From assembly GCF_024699985.1 (NCBI RefSeq), contig NZ_JAJONA010000001.1, forward strand, positions 248,001-312,000: a stretch of DNA of 64,000 nucleotides. The letters run 5' to 3'. Source of the DNA: Phenylobacterium sp. J367 (GTDB taxonomy: Bacteria; Pseudomonadota; Alphaproteobacteria; Caulobacterales; Caulobacteraceae). The notes under the pieces were generated by a model. The model did not search any database. It worked only from the letters and a program-made list of their open reading frames with translations, and was not told the origin of the DNA. Positions 1 through 8,865 of this stretch are shown piece after piece. A program made the position numbers and the translations under genes. Every line of letters starts with the position of its first letter. Position 1 is the stretch's first letter.

Positions 1-1433
1 CCAACATCGACCGCCTCGCCAGGGAAGGAATGCTGTTCACCGACAGCTACGGCGAGCAGTCCTGCACGGCGGGCCGGTCCAGCTTCATTACCGGTCAAAG
101 CGTCTATCGGACGGGGCTGTCGAAGGTGGGCCTGCCTGCGGCGCCGATCGGCATGAACGAGAAGTTGGTCACCATCGCCGCGCTCCTGAAAGAGCAGGGC
201 TACGCCACCGGGCAGTTCGGGAAGAACCACTTGGGCGACCTGAACCACATGCTGCCGACCAACCACGGCTTCGACGAGTTCTTCGGCAACCTCTACCACC
301 TGAACGCCGAGGAGGACCCGGAGCAGGAGAACTATCCGACCGACCCGAAATTCCGCGAGACCTTCGGCCCAAGGGGCGTGATCCACTCCTGGGCCACGGA
401 CACCGACGATTCCACCGAGCAGCCTCGCTGGGGGCGCGTCGGCAAGCAGAGGATCGAGGACACCGGTCCGCTGAACCGCAAGCGGATGGAGACCTGCGAC
501 GACGAGTTCGTGGCGGCCGCCGCCGACTTCATCAAGCGCGCCAACGCGGCCGGCACCCCGTGGTTCGTCTGGCTGAACACGACCCATATGCATTTCGTGA
601 CCCATACGAAGCCGGAGAGTCTGGGCCAGGCAGGTCGGTGGCAGTCGAACTACCACGACACGATGATCGACCATGACCGGAACGTCGGCCAGATCCTCGG
701 CCTGCTGGACGAGCTCGGCATCGCCGACGACACCTTCGTCCAGTACTCGACCGACAACGGGCCCCACTGCAACTCCTGGCCGGACGCCGGCACCACGCCG
801 TTCCGCAGCGAGAAGAACACCAACTGGGAGGGCGCCTTCCGCGTGCCCTTGCTGATCCGCTGGCCCGGCAAGGTGGAGGCCGGCTCGGTGGCCAACGGCA
901 TCGTCCAGCACCACGACTGGCTGCCCACCTTCCTCGAAATGGCCGGCGCCCCAGACGTGATCGGCAAGCTCAAGAGCGGCTACCAGGCCTGCGGCCGGAC
1001 CTACAGGAACCACATCGACGGGTTCAGCCTGCTGGACTACGTGACCGGCAAGTCGAAGGAGAGCCCGCGCAACGCCTTCTTCTACTTCTCGGACGACGGC
1101 GACGTCCTCGGCGTGCGCTACGACAACTGGAAGGTCGTCTTCATGGAGCAGCGGGTCGAAGGAAGCCTGCAGCTCTGGGCGGAGCCGTTCGTCCGCCTGC
1201 GGGCGCCGAAGATCTTCAACCTCCGGACCGATCCCTACGAGTTCGCCGACACCACCTCGAACACCTACTGGGATTGGTACTTCAAGAACGGGTTCTTCAT
1301 CATGGCCGCGCAGGCGATCGTGGCGAAGTTCGTCGAGACCTTCGAGGACTTCCCGCCGGTTCAGCATCCCAACAGCTTCACCATCGACGACGCCCTGGTG
1401 AAGATGGCCGACGCGACGGCCGGAGCGTCCTGA
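1..1433 (+). CDS. Sulfatase (arylsulfatase family), 5' end outside window
   Basis: Hydrolyses sulfate esters; family members act mostly in the periplasm or outside the cell. The reading frame is open from base 3 (N-I-D-R-L-A-R-E-G), so the true start is upstream. The formylglycine signature is C-T-A-G-R at 63-77, the CxAxR variant of CxPxR. Downstream are G-K-N-H-L-G-D (near 220) and D-N-G-P-H (near 760), which carry metal and sulfate ligands in this family, and the usual W-E-G-A-F-R-V-P-L-L-I-R-W-P-G segment. About 477 residues are visible. The residue in the third signature position (Ala) decides which modifying enzyme could act; no FGE-type gene is in the window. Substrate unknown. Confidence 0.9.
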   Translation, partial: NIDRLAREGMLFTDSYGEQSCTAGRSSFITGQSVYRTGLSKVGLPAAPIGMNEKLVTIAALLKEQGYATGQFGKNHLGDLNHMLPTNHGFDEFFGNLYHLNAEEDPEQENYPTDPKFRETFGPRGVIHSWATDTDDSTEQPRWGRVGKQRIEDTGPLNRKRMETCDDEFVAAAADFIKRANAAGTPWFVWLNTTHMHFVTHTKPESLGQAGRWQSNYHDTMIDHDRNVGQILGLLDELGIADDTFVQYSTDNGPHCNSWPDAGTTPFRSEKNTNWEGAFRVPLLIRWPGKVEAGSVANGIVQHHDWLPTFLEMAGAPDVIGKLKSGYQACGRTYRNHIDGFSLLDYVTGKSKESPRNAFFYFSDDGDVLGVRYDNWKVVFMEQRVEGSLQLWAEPFVRLRAPKIFNLRTDPYEFADTTSNTYWDWYFKNGFFIMAAQAIVAKFVETFEDFPPVQHPNSFTIDDALVKMADATAGAS

Positions 1434-1443
1434 CCTGAAGCCC

Positions 1444-1468
1444 GAGGCGCCGTCCCGCCCGGCGCCTC
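1444..1468. terminator. Hairpin after the sulfatase gene
   Basis: A perfect 9-base stem (GAGGCGCCG / CGGCGCCTC) with a 7-base loop lies ten bases after the sulfatase stop. No T-tract follows on either strand, so intrinsic termination is only suggested. Confidence 0.3.
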
Positions 1469-1497
1469 CATCCTCGCGCCCCAGAGGGACCTGGGCC

Positions 1498-2115
1498 ATG
1501 TCGCAGACGTCGTCAAATCGGCCCGAGCGGCTTCCCGAGTTCGAGATTCCGCCGATCCCGAACATGAGCGGCAAGCCGGCGGACGAGGCCTCCACGGGCT
1601 TCTCTCGCTATCGAACCGAGCTCTCGCACCATCGGACCGTGCTTTCGGAGCATCGCACCGGCCTGTCGGAATACCGCACCGACCTCTCCGACCGGCGCAC
1701 GGAACTGTCGATGCGCCGGACGGGCATGTCCTTCCAGCGCAGCCGGATGAGCGCCGACCGCACCCTGATGTCGGTGATCCGCACGTCCCTGTCGCTGATC
1801 GGCTTCGGCTTTACGATCTACCAGGCGTTCTCGAAGCTCCGGGAAGCCGAGGTCATCCGCCACGCTGCGGCTCCCCGCAACTTCGGTGTGATCCTGATCG
1901 CGCTCGGCATACTGATCCTGGCAGGCGGTCTGATTCAGCACCTCCGCTACACCCTCGACCTCCGCCACACGCGGGCGGCGATGGCCGGCGGGGGCCTGAT
2001 CCACGGGAAGAGCCCCTTCCCGATCTCGGTGACCTTCGTGGTGGCGCTGGCCCTGCTGCTGCTTGGCGTCGCCGCCATCGCCAGCATCGTCTTCGGCCTG
2101 CCAGGGCTCGCCTAG
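1498..2115 (+). CDS. DUF202 (YidH-type) inner-membrane protein with a nine-fold heptad repeat
   Basis: A 205-residue protein of unknown function. The C-terminal half matches DUF202: D-R-T-L-M-S-V-I-R-T-S-L-S-L-I-G-F-G-F at the start of the first membrane helix, then helices near residues 130-150 and 180-203. Residues 38-100 consist of nine consecutive heptads of form xRTx(L/M)Sx (YRTELSH, HRTVLSE, and so on). The last two heptads are the DUF202 signature itself, so the N-terminal array looks like an outward amplification of that motif. The arginine-rich array precedes the first helix and should be cytoplasmic. It ends 3 bases before the convergent barrel gene. Function not known. Confidence 0.8.
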   Translation: MSQTSSNRPERLPEFEIPPIPNMSGKPADEASTGFSRYRTELSHHRTVLSEHRTGLSEYRTDLSDRRTELSMRRTGMSFQRSRMSADRTLMSVIRTSLSLIGFGFTIYQAFSKLREAEVIRHAAAPRNFGVILIALGILILAGGLIQHLRYTLDLRHTRAAMAGGGLIHGKSPFPISVTFVVALALLLLGVAAIASIVFGLPGLA

Positions 2116-2118
2116 CCG

Positions 2119-3217
2119 CTAGAACGCCTCGCCGATGGAGACGTAGAAGGCCTCGCTGTCCTTCCCCCAGGCGTAGTCCAGCCGGATGTTCACGCCGTAC
2201 TCCTCCGACGCCTTGAACCGCAGGCCGACGCCGGCGGCCGGCAGCAGGTTGTCGGCGTTCATGTCGCCAAAGCCTGGTCCCACCTCGCCGACGCCCGCGA
2301 ACACCGTCCCGCCGAACCGCCAGAACAGCGGCCGCCGGTACTCGGCCTGGACGGCGAACATCGCCTGGTCGCGGTACTGGCCGTTAACATAGCCGCGCAG
2401 GTCGCTCTGGCTGCCGAAATTGCAGAGGTCGTAGAACGGCGCGCCGGCGCCGACGGAGCAGACCGATCCCCGCCAGGCGAGCGTGGCGTCCCCGCCTAGC
2501 GCCCGATAGCCGTTCAGCGCGAACTCGGCGCGGTGGTAGTCGAAGTCGCCACCCAGGGCCTCGGCCGCCTGCAGCCACATGCCCGTGGCATAGAGGCCGC
2601 GCGTCGGCTGGTATTCGCTGTCGCGCGTATCGTACTCGCCGGCCAGGCCGAGGGCGGAGGTCCTGCTGCGAAGCTCGACGCCAGGGATCTCGAGGTCCTC
2701 GAACGGCAGCTCGTCCAGCTTCACCGTCGTCCGCATGTCGATGATCCGGTACTCGAGGCCGGCGTACATATGCGGCCGGACGCGGATCAGGGCCTCGGCA
2801 AGTCCACCGGCCGCCTTCTGCTCGATGGGGATCGAGCGGCCACGATCCCCTGCGCCCGGGCCGATGCCGTAGAAGTCGACGTTGAAGACTCCGCCTCCGC
2901 CACCCGCGGTGACCCGGAACCGATCGCGGTCGAGGTAGGCCTTCTGGCCGGCGAAGGCCGCCCAGCTCTTGCTGTCGGTGTAGAGGCCGCCGACGCCGGT
3001 GGTCCACGGCCGCTCCGATCCGCGAGGGGAGTAGAGCGCCAGTCCGGCCGCCGCCAAGCCGTTGCCGATCGCCGGGTCCGAGATCGGGATCGGCGCGACC
3101 ACGAAGCTCGGGCGCAGCCCCCCCGCCCCCTGCCGCCCCGGACGCCGCCTCGGCCCCCGCCGCCAGCGGGGCGAGGACGGACGCGAGACCCGCGAGGATC
3201 GGAATCGACAGACGCAT
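2119..3217 (-). CDS. Omp85/BamA-type outer-membrane barrel protein (frameshifted)
   Basis: C-terminal beta-barrel domain of the bacterial surface antigen (Omp85) type without visible POTRA repeats, about 365 residues after repair. The start ATG at 3217 gives the signal peptide MRLSIPILAGLASVLAPLAAG. The frame then shifts at a run of seven G (minus strand; C7 at 3118-3124). Removing one G joins it to R-P-S-F-V-V-A-P-I-P-I-S-D-P-A-I-G-N-G, the usual beginning of such barrels, and continues to a C-terminal V-S-I-G-E-A-F ending in Phe as expected for BAM-dependent insertion. GGAG-like Shine-Dalgarno sequence before the ATG. Probably an outer-membrane pore or assembly-related protein; no partner gene adjacent. 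Confidence 0.75.
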
Positions 3218-3346
3218 CAGGGGCTCTCCGGACCCCCGGATCGTCCGCCAACGGCGGAGCACGGCAATCAGGTGAAACCCCGCCGTGGCGACAGGGGCTT
3301 GGCCGCAGGGCGGGCCCTGTCGTCGTGAGGAGTCAGCCCCGGCGGA

Positions 3347-3658
3347 TCAGGCGTCGTGCATCCGCACGGTGTGGGCCACGTGGAACGAGCCCGAGTGGCT
3401 GAGCACGATCCAGTCGCCGCAATGGGCGATCACCGGGCCTTCCGGGGTGCGCACCTGCACCGCCGAGGCCTCGGCCACCACCTGGGCGTCGTCGCCCAGC
3501 CAGCTCCACAGCATGCGCCAGCTCTTCGCGTCTTGCGGCGGCGGCACACGCAGGGCTGCGCCGTGGTCGAAGGGGGATGGAGCTGAACGACGCGCATGGG
3601 TCCTGACGAGGAGTGTCCGAACGGGGAAGGGCCAGTTCCGAACTGCTTCGGTCACCAA
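3347..3658 (-). CDS. Small protein, possibly PGDYG-like
   Basis: A 103-residue frame starting at TTG 3658, or GTG 3655. It begins 16 bases after the stop of the LprI-like gene on the same strand, so the two may be co-transcribed. The C-terminal half (V-R-T-P-E-G-P-V-I-A-H-C-G-D-W-I-V) resembles small PGDYG-type proteins with a TxEGxMxAxxGDWI pattern. That resemblance is by eye only. The N-terminal third has poor compositional support and the true start may be internal. Function unknown. Confidence 0.4.
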   Translation of the reverse strand: MVTEAVRNWPFPVRTLLVRTHARRSAPSPFDHGAALRVPPPQDAKSWRMLWSWLGDDAQVVAEASAVQVRTPEGPVIAHCGDWIVLSHSGSFHVAHTVRMHDA

Positions 3659-3673
3659 GACCTTAACCGGCTA

Positions 3674-4661
3674 TCATTCACCGGTTCGCGCGTGCGCCTC
3701 GAGTTGTCCGATGCGCAGCTCGTAGGCGCGGGCCATGGCGTCCCGACCGGCGGCGGTCGCGCTCTGGGCCGTCCGCCACTCCGCCTGCTCGCGGTCGAGC
3801 TCCAGCGGATCCACGCCGGCGGCGATCGCGCGCTCATAGGCCTGCTTGAGCCGGCGGTCGGCGGCGCGCAGGTCCGGGTTGGCGCAGATCGCACGCGCCG
3901 CGGCGGTGGGCTCGCGCGCGCAAGGGTTGGCGACGCGGCGGACCGCCGGGCGATTCGCCGGGGGACGGGCGGCGGCCTTCTGGACACGGGCTGGCGCAGG
4001 CGCCGCGGCCTTGGTCGCGGGTGCGGGTGCGGGTGCGGGTGCGGGCGCGGACGCCACCTGGACCGTAGCCGCCGGCGGTGCGACGGCGGGCGGGGCCGCA
4101 GGGGGGCGCGGCCTCGGCGACCTGCACCGGCTCGGAGATGCCGGACGCCAGCCGGGTCAGGCGGCGAACCTCGGCGATCCGGGCAGGCGCGTCGACGCCG
4201 GCCGGCAGGGCGGCCTGAGCCAGTTCCACATGGCGGCCGTCGGCGTCGCCGAACCAGGGCGCGCCCGAGGCGACCGCCCCGGCGAAGGTGTCGAAGGCCA
4301 CGCAGTAGTCGATGATCCGCGGGTCGCGCGCCAGCGCCTGCGCGCAGCTCCTGGAGAACGCCTCGAGGCCCTCCACGCCGAGATCGGCATAGGTCACCTG
4401 GAACTGCTCGTAGGCGCGGCGGACCTGGGCGGGGTCGGCCGACGCCGAGGCGGTCTGGATCAGGTCTGGGCGCGGGGTCCCGGCCTGGGCGACCTGGGCG
4501 GCGCTGACGCTGCGCGTGACTTCGCCTTCGTCGCCGGCCAACCACCAAGCCAACGTCCCGACGGCGGCGGCCGCGAAGACCCCGGCAAGCAAACCTGCTG
4601 GTCGGATCCGGCTCCGCGGAGCTTCCGGACGGTCCTCATCCAACTCAGGTTGATTCCCCAT
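3674..4661 (-). CDS. Membrane-anchored LprI/DUF1311-like protein (frameshifted)
   Basis: The N-terminus has a short cytoplasmic segment, one membrane helix (A-G-L-L-A-G-V-F-A-A-A-A-V-G) and an extracytoplasmic domain of unknown type containing Cys residues. A Pro/Ala linker then leads to a C-terminal LprI-like (PF07007) domain: C-A-R-E-P..A-I-C-A-N-P-D-L..Y-E-R-A-I. The two halves lie in different frames. Adding one C at the C6 run (minus strand; G6 at 4101-4106) joins E-A-A-P-P to P-A-A-P-P-A-V-A-P-P. ATG 4661 has GGGAG upstream; ATG 4703 and TTG 4739 are alternatives. LprI relatives have been linked to lysozyme inhibition; that role is not shown here. Confidence 0.65.
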
Positions 4662-4841
4662 TCGCCCGGAACTCCCAAGGCGCAGCTCGGTTGCGGAATT
4701 CATCTTTCGGAGAACATCTCGGAGAACGGCGCTTTTCAAATTGGCAATCTGGGCCTTTACTCATTTTGAGCCGAGGCGCGCGACCGATCGCTCAAAAAGA
4801 GTCGCGAACCAACTGACCTCGGCGGGGCTCGGGAGGTTAGA

Positions 4842-5255
4842 TTGGCAGATCCGTCCACAAAGGCGCCGGATCCGATGGACATCGCGCTCGGCGCCGCGGT
4901 TCGCATCCGCAGACGCACGATCGGATTGTCCCAGGAGGCGCTGGCCGAACAGTGCGGCGTGAGTTTCCAGCAGATCCAGAAGTACGAGAACGGCACCAAC
5001 CGGATATCGTTCTCACGGCTCGTGCAGATCGCGCGCGCCTTGCAGTGCCGGGTCGTCGACCTGATGGATGTCCTCGACGCCCCGGACCGGGAAACGCCCG
5101 GCGACCTCGACATGCTCAGCCGCATGCGGACGCCCGGCGCGCTGGAGCTGCTGTCGGCCTACGAGCGATTGCCTCAGGAGGCGCGGAGCACCCTGGTCAG
5201 CTTCCTGCGCTCGATCGCGGCGGAAGCCGCCGACGCCCCGGCTCGGGTCGCCTGA
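4842..5255 (+). CDS. XRE-family transcriptional regulator
   Basis: A 137-residue DNA-binding protein starting at TTG. Residues 15-70 form a Cro/CI-type helix-turn-helix (L-S-Q-E-A-L-A-E-Q-C-G-V-S-F-Q-Q-I-Q-K-Y-E-N-G). A helical C-terminal part of about 65 residues follows, as in the short alphaproteobacterial regulators of this type. It is divergent from the LprI-like gene with about 180 bases between starts and converges on tlpA with a 4-base gap. Target unknown. Confidence 0.85.
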   Translation: MADPSTKAPDPMDIALGAAVRIRRRTIGLSQEALAEQCGVSFQQIQKYENGTNRISFSRLVQIARALQCRVVDLMDVLDAPDRETPGDLDMLSRMRTPGALELLSAYERLPQEARSTLVSFLRSIAAEAADAPARVA

Positions 5256-5259
5256 GGCC

Positions 5260-5878
5260 TCAGTCGCCGGCGAGCACGCGGTCGATGACGGCCCGGGCGT
5301 CGGGGCCGGCCCAGTCCGCCTCGCCGGAGACCCGCGCCTTCTCGAGGCCGTCGGCGCCATAGATCACGGTGGTCGGCATGCCGGCGGCCGCAGGCTTGAG
5401 CGCGAAGGGCAGCTTCATTGAGCGGTCATGGTAGAACTTCAGCGGCGGATGCTTGCCGATGAACAGCTTCGCCTTTTCGGCCGAGTCCTCGCTGTCGATG
5501 CTGATGGTCACCACCTCGACAGGCTTGCCCGCATAGGCGGCCTGCAGGTTGGCTAGTGTTGGCATCTCGATGACGCAGGGACCGCACCAGGTCGCCCAGA
5601 CGTTCATCACCACGACCTTGCCCTTGAAGTCCGCGAGCCGGACCTCCCCGCCCTCAGGAATCGTAGAAGACGTTGGTGGGCGCGGCGGTGGGTTCCTCGG
5701 GCACGACGAGCTTCGCCATCTCGCCCTTGGCCGCCGAAGCGAGCCCGCCCTGCTGCTGAGGTTTGAATGTCGACTGGGCGATGATGTAGAGAACCGCCGC
5801 GACGCCGATGAGGGCGGCGCCCCAGAGCGCCCCCTTCAGGATACCGCCTCTGGCCTTCGCCGCGGACTGATCGCTCAT
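5260..5878 (-). CDS. tlpA: TlpA-family thiol:disulfide interchange protein (frameshifted)
   Basis: Membrane-anchored thioredoxin-fold protein, probably acting in periplasmic thiol reduction or cytochrome c maturation. ATG 5878 begins M-S-D-Q-S-A-A-K, with one helix ([14 protein letters not shown]). The catalytic motif is W-A-T-W-C-G-P-C and the cis-Pro loop is G-M-P-T-T. The frame breaks near 5655-5659: removing one base turns Y-D-S-stop into [19 protein letters not shown], the usual approach to the active site. The start codon touches the argH start on the other strand. Confidence 0.85.
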
Positions 5879-5881
5879 ATG
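5876..5881. other. Back-to-back start codons of tlpA and argH (CATATG)
   Basis: The palindrome CATATG holds the ATG of tlpA on the minus strand (5878-5876) and the ATG of argH on the plus strand (5879-5881) with no base between. If both starts are right, neither mRNA has room for an upstream ribosome binding site outside the other gene. Leaderless messages or overlapping promoters would be needed. An argH start at ATG 5921 is possible. Confidence 0.6.
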
Positions 5882-7288
5882 ACTGACTCTTCCTCCGACA
5901 CTCACAAGACGGGCCAAGCTATGTGGGGCGGCCGCTTCTCCGACAAGCCCGCCGAGCTGATGCAGGCGATCAACGTCTCCATCGGCTTCGACAAGCGGCT
6001 GGCGGCCCAGGACCTGGCCGGGTCCCGCGCGCACGCCGCGATGTTGCGCAAGGCCGGCGTCATTTCAAGCGAGGACGAGGCCGCGATCCAGGGCGGCCTC
6101 CAGACCATCGGTGACGAGATCGACGCCGGGACCTTCCAGTTCCGCGAGGAGTACGAGGACATCCACATGAATGTGGAGGCCCGGCTGCGCGAGCTGATCG
6201 GCCCGGCGGCCGGCCGTTTGCATACCGCCCGTTCACGGAACGACCAGGTGGCGCTCGATTTCCGGATGTGGGTGCGCGACGCCTGCGACCGCACGGGCGT
6301 CCAGATCCGTGCGCTGCAGGCCGCGCTGCTGGCCAAGGCCGAGCCGCACGCCGGCGCCATCATGCCGGGCTTCACCCACCTGCAGCCGGCCCAGCCGGTG
6401 ACGTTCGGCCACCACCTGATGGCCTATGTGGAGATGTTCGGGCGCGACGCCTCGCGCTTCGCCGACGCCCGGGCGCGGATGAACGAGAGCCCGCTGGGCG
6501 CCGCGGCCCTGGCGGGGTCCCCCTTCCCCATCGACCGGCACATGACCGCCCAGGCGCTGGGCTTCGACCGGCCGACGGCCAATTCGCTGGATAGCGTCGC
6601 CGATCGAGACTTCGCCCTGGAAGCCCTCGCCGCGGCCACCATCTGCGCCACGCATCTCTCGCGGCTCGCGGAGGAGATCGTCATCTGGATGACGCCGCAG
6701 TTCGGCTTCATCCGCCTGTCGGACGCCTTCACCACCGGCTCCTCGATCATGCCGCAGAAGAAGAATCCCGACGCGGCCGAGCTGATCCGCGCCAAGGTCG
6801 GCCGGCTGCTGGGCTCGTTCACCCAGCTCGCCGTGGTCATGAAGGGCCTGCCGCTGACCTATTCGAAGGACATGCAGGAGGACAAGGTCCCGACCTTCGA
6901 GGCGTTCGACGCGCTTGAGCTCTCGCTGCGCGCCATGGCCGGCATGGTGGCCGACCTGGAGCCCAACACGGATCGGATGGCCGCGGCGGCCGGCGCGGGG
7001 TTCTCCACCGCCACGGACCTCGCCGACTGGCTGGTGCGGGAGCTGAACCTGCCGTTCCGCGACGCCCACCACGTGACCGGGGCGGCCGTGAAGCGCGCCG
7101 AGCAGCTGGGTGTCGACCTGCCGAACCTGCCGCTCGCCGAGCTTCAGGCTCTGGACCCGCGCATCACCGCGGGTGTTTATGAGGTGCTGACGCCGCAGGC
7201 TTCGGCGGCCAGCCGCAAGAGCTATGGCGGCACGGCTCCGGACCAGGTGCGCGCGCAGATTCAGCGTTGGAAGGAACTTCTGGGATGA
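5879..7288 (+). CDS. argH: Argininosuccinate lyase
   Basis: Last step of arginine biosynthesis: argininosuccinate to arginine and fumarate. 469 residues, normal family length. The fumarase/aspartase superfamily signature [11 protein letters not shown] lies near 6748-6780. H-T-A-R-S-R-N-D-Q and T-H-L-Q-P-A-Q-P are also present. The start M-T-D-S-S-S-D-T-H is at 5879; many homologues begin at the M-W-G-G-R-F segment (ATG 5921), a possible alternative. The stop overlaps the next gene by ATGA, so argH, the lipoprotein and lysA are probably one operon. Confidence 0.95.
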   Translation: MTDSSSDTHKTGQAMWGGRFSDKPAELMQAINVSIGFDKRLAAQDLAGSRAHAAMLRKAGVISSEDEAAIQGGLQTIGDEIDAGTFQFREEYEDIHMNVEARLRELIGPAAGRLHTARSRNDQVALDFRMWVRDACDRTGVQIRALQAALLAKAEPHAGAIMPGFTHLQPAQPVTFGHHLMAYVEMFGRDASRFADARARMNESPLGAAALAGSPFPIDRHMTAQALGFDRPTANSLDSVADRDFALEALAAATICATHLSRLAEEIVIWMTPQFGFIRLSDAFTTGSSIMPQKKNPDAAELIRAKVGRLLGSFTQLAVVMKGLPLTYSKDMQEDKVPTFEAFDALELSLRAMAGMVADLEPNTDRMAAAAGAGFSTATDLADWLVRELNLPFRDAHHVTGAAVKRAEQLGVDLPNLPLAELQALDPRITAGVYEVLTPQASAASRKSYGGTAPDQVRAQIQRWKELLG

Positions 7289-7596
7289 CCATCCGCACGC
7301 CTGCGCTGATCGCGCTTCTCGGGACCGCGGCCCTGCTGGCCGGTTGCGGCAAGATGGGCGCGCTCGAGCGGCCCGGCCCGCTCTACGGAAACGAGGGCTC
7401 CACGACCAAGCGCGCCGACGAGGCCGAGCGCCAGGCGCAGGACCCGAGCCGGCCGGTGAACACCATCGACCCGCGCGACCGCGTCTCCGATCCGGCGCCC
7501 GAACGGACCATCCCGATCCAGGGCCAGGCGCCGAACCCGATCGCGCCCGGGCCGCAGGGCGCGCTGCCGGACCCGTACGCCAACCCTCGCCGATGA
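7285..7596 (+). CDS. LptM-like small lipoprotein
   Basis: A 103-residue lipoprotein. The signal peptide ends in lipobox L-L-A-G-C with the lipidated Cys near residue 15. [15 protein letters not shown] follows, resembling the CGxKGPL motif of LptM (YifL), which assists LptD oxidation. The rest is a Pro-rich, low-complexity tail. It sits between argH and lysA, the usual place in alphaproteobacteria, and overlaps both by 4 bases. The start at 7285 is set by the ATGA overlap. Confidence 0.8.
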   Translation: MTIRTPALIALLGTAALLAGCGKMGALERPGPLYGNEGSTTKRADEAERQAQDPSRPVNTIDPRDRVSDPAPERTIPIQGQAPNPIAPGPQGALPDPYANPRR

Positions 7597-8861
7597 ATCA
7601 CTTCGAGCTCCGCGGGGGCGAGCTCCACTGCGAGGACGTGAACCTGGCCCGCATCGCCGACGAGGTGGGCACGCCGGTCTATGTCTATTCCTCGGCGACC
7701 CTGGAGCGGCACTACACGGTGCTGCGCGACAGCCTGGTCGGGGCGGGCCTCAAGGACCCGCTGATCGCCTTTGCGGTGAAGGCCAACTCGAACGTGGCGG
7801 TCCTGCGCACGCTCGGCCGGCTCGGCGCCGGCGCCGACGTCGTCTCCGAGGGAGAGATCCGCCGGGCGCTGGCCGCCGGCATCCCGGGCGAGCGGATCGT
7901 CTTCTCGGGCGTCGGCAAGACGGAGGCGGAGATCGCCTTCGCGCTGGAAGTCGACGTGGCCGAAATCAACGTCGAGTCCGAACCCGAGCTTCACCTCGTG
8001 AACACGGTCGCCCAGCGGCTGGGCAAACGCGCCCGCGCCGCCATCCGGGTCAATCCGGACGTGGAGGCCGGCGGTCACGCCAAAATCGCCACCGGCAAGG
8101 CGGAGAACAAGTTCGGCGTCTCCTTCGCCGAGGCCGAGCGGCTCTACGCCAACGCCTCGAACATGGCCGGCGTGACCCCGGTGGGCGTCGCCTGCCACAT
8201 CGGCAGCCAGATCACCGACCTGGCCCCCATGGAGGCCGCCTTCCGCAAGATGCGCGGCCTCGTCGAGCGCCTGCGCGCCGAGGGCCTTTCGGTGGAGCGG
8301 CTGGACCTCGGCGGCGGCCTGGGCGTCCCCTACTTCAACCAGCCCGAACCGCCCTCGCCCGCCGACTACGCCCAGATGATCGGCCGCGCCCTGCAGGGCC
8401 TCGACGTCCAGCTCGCCTTCGAGCCCGGCCGGATGATCGCCGCCAACGCCGGTGTCCTGCTGGCCCGGGTGCTCCACGTCAACCGCCGGCCCGAGGGCCG
8501 GAATTTCCTGGTGCTGGACGCGGCCATGAACGACCTGCTGCGACCGGCCATGTACGACGCCTATCACGACATCCGGCCGCTGCGCCCGCGCGACGGGGCG
8601 CCCGAGACCTATGACGTGGTCGGTCCGGTCTGTGAGACCGGCGACACCTTCACCCGCGACCGGCAGCTTCCCCCGCTGGAGGCCGGCGACCTCATCGCCT
8701 TCATGAGCGCCGGCGCCTACGGGGCGGCGATGTCCAGCGAGTACAACAGCCGCCTGCTGGCGCCGGAGGTGCTGGTGCGGGGGGCGGACTTTGCCGTGGT
8801 CCGTCCGCGGCCGACCTACCAGGACATGCTGGACCGCGAGCAGCCCGCGCCCTGGCTCTAG
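7593..8861 (+). CDS. lysA: Diaminopimelate decarboxylase
   Basis: Converts meso-diaminopimelate to lysine, a PLP-dependent fold-III enzyme of 422 residues. F-A-V-K-A-N-S-N carries the PLP lysine, H-I-G-S-Q lines the PLP site, L-D-L-G-G-G-L-G binds phosphate, and G-P-V-C-E-T-G-D contains the conserved active-site Cys of the partner subunit. G-A-Y-G-A-A-M-S is near the C-terminus. The ATG overlaps the preceding stop (ATGA). It converges on the MerR/ATPase gene. Confidence 0.95.
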   Translation: MNHFELRGGELHCEDVNLARIADEVGTPVYVYSSATLERHYTVLRDSLVGAGLKDPLIAFAVKANSNVAVLRTLGRLGAGADVVSEGEIRRALAAGIPGERIVFSGVGKTEAEIAFALEVDVAEINVESEPELHLVNTVAQRLGKRARAAIRVNPDVEAGGHAKIATGKAENKFGVSFAEAERLYANASNMAGVTPVGVACHIGSQITDLAPMEAAFRKMRGLVERLRAEGLSVERLDLGGGLGVPYFNQPEPPSPADYAQMIGRALQGLDVQLAFEPGRMIAANAGVLLARVLHVNRRPEGRNFLVLDAAMNDLLRPAMYDAYHDIRPLRPRDGAPETYDVVGPVCETGDTFTRDRQLPPLEAGDLIAFMSAGAYGAAMSSEYNSRLLAPEVLVRGADFAVVRPRPTYQDMLDREQPAPWL

Positions 8862-8865
8862 GGGT

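Noticed and set aside
4712..4727. GAAC-N8-GAAC resembling a LexA box
   Set aside because: The spacer is 8, not 7 bases, and it lies inside or at the very start of the LprI-like gene.
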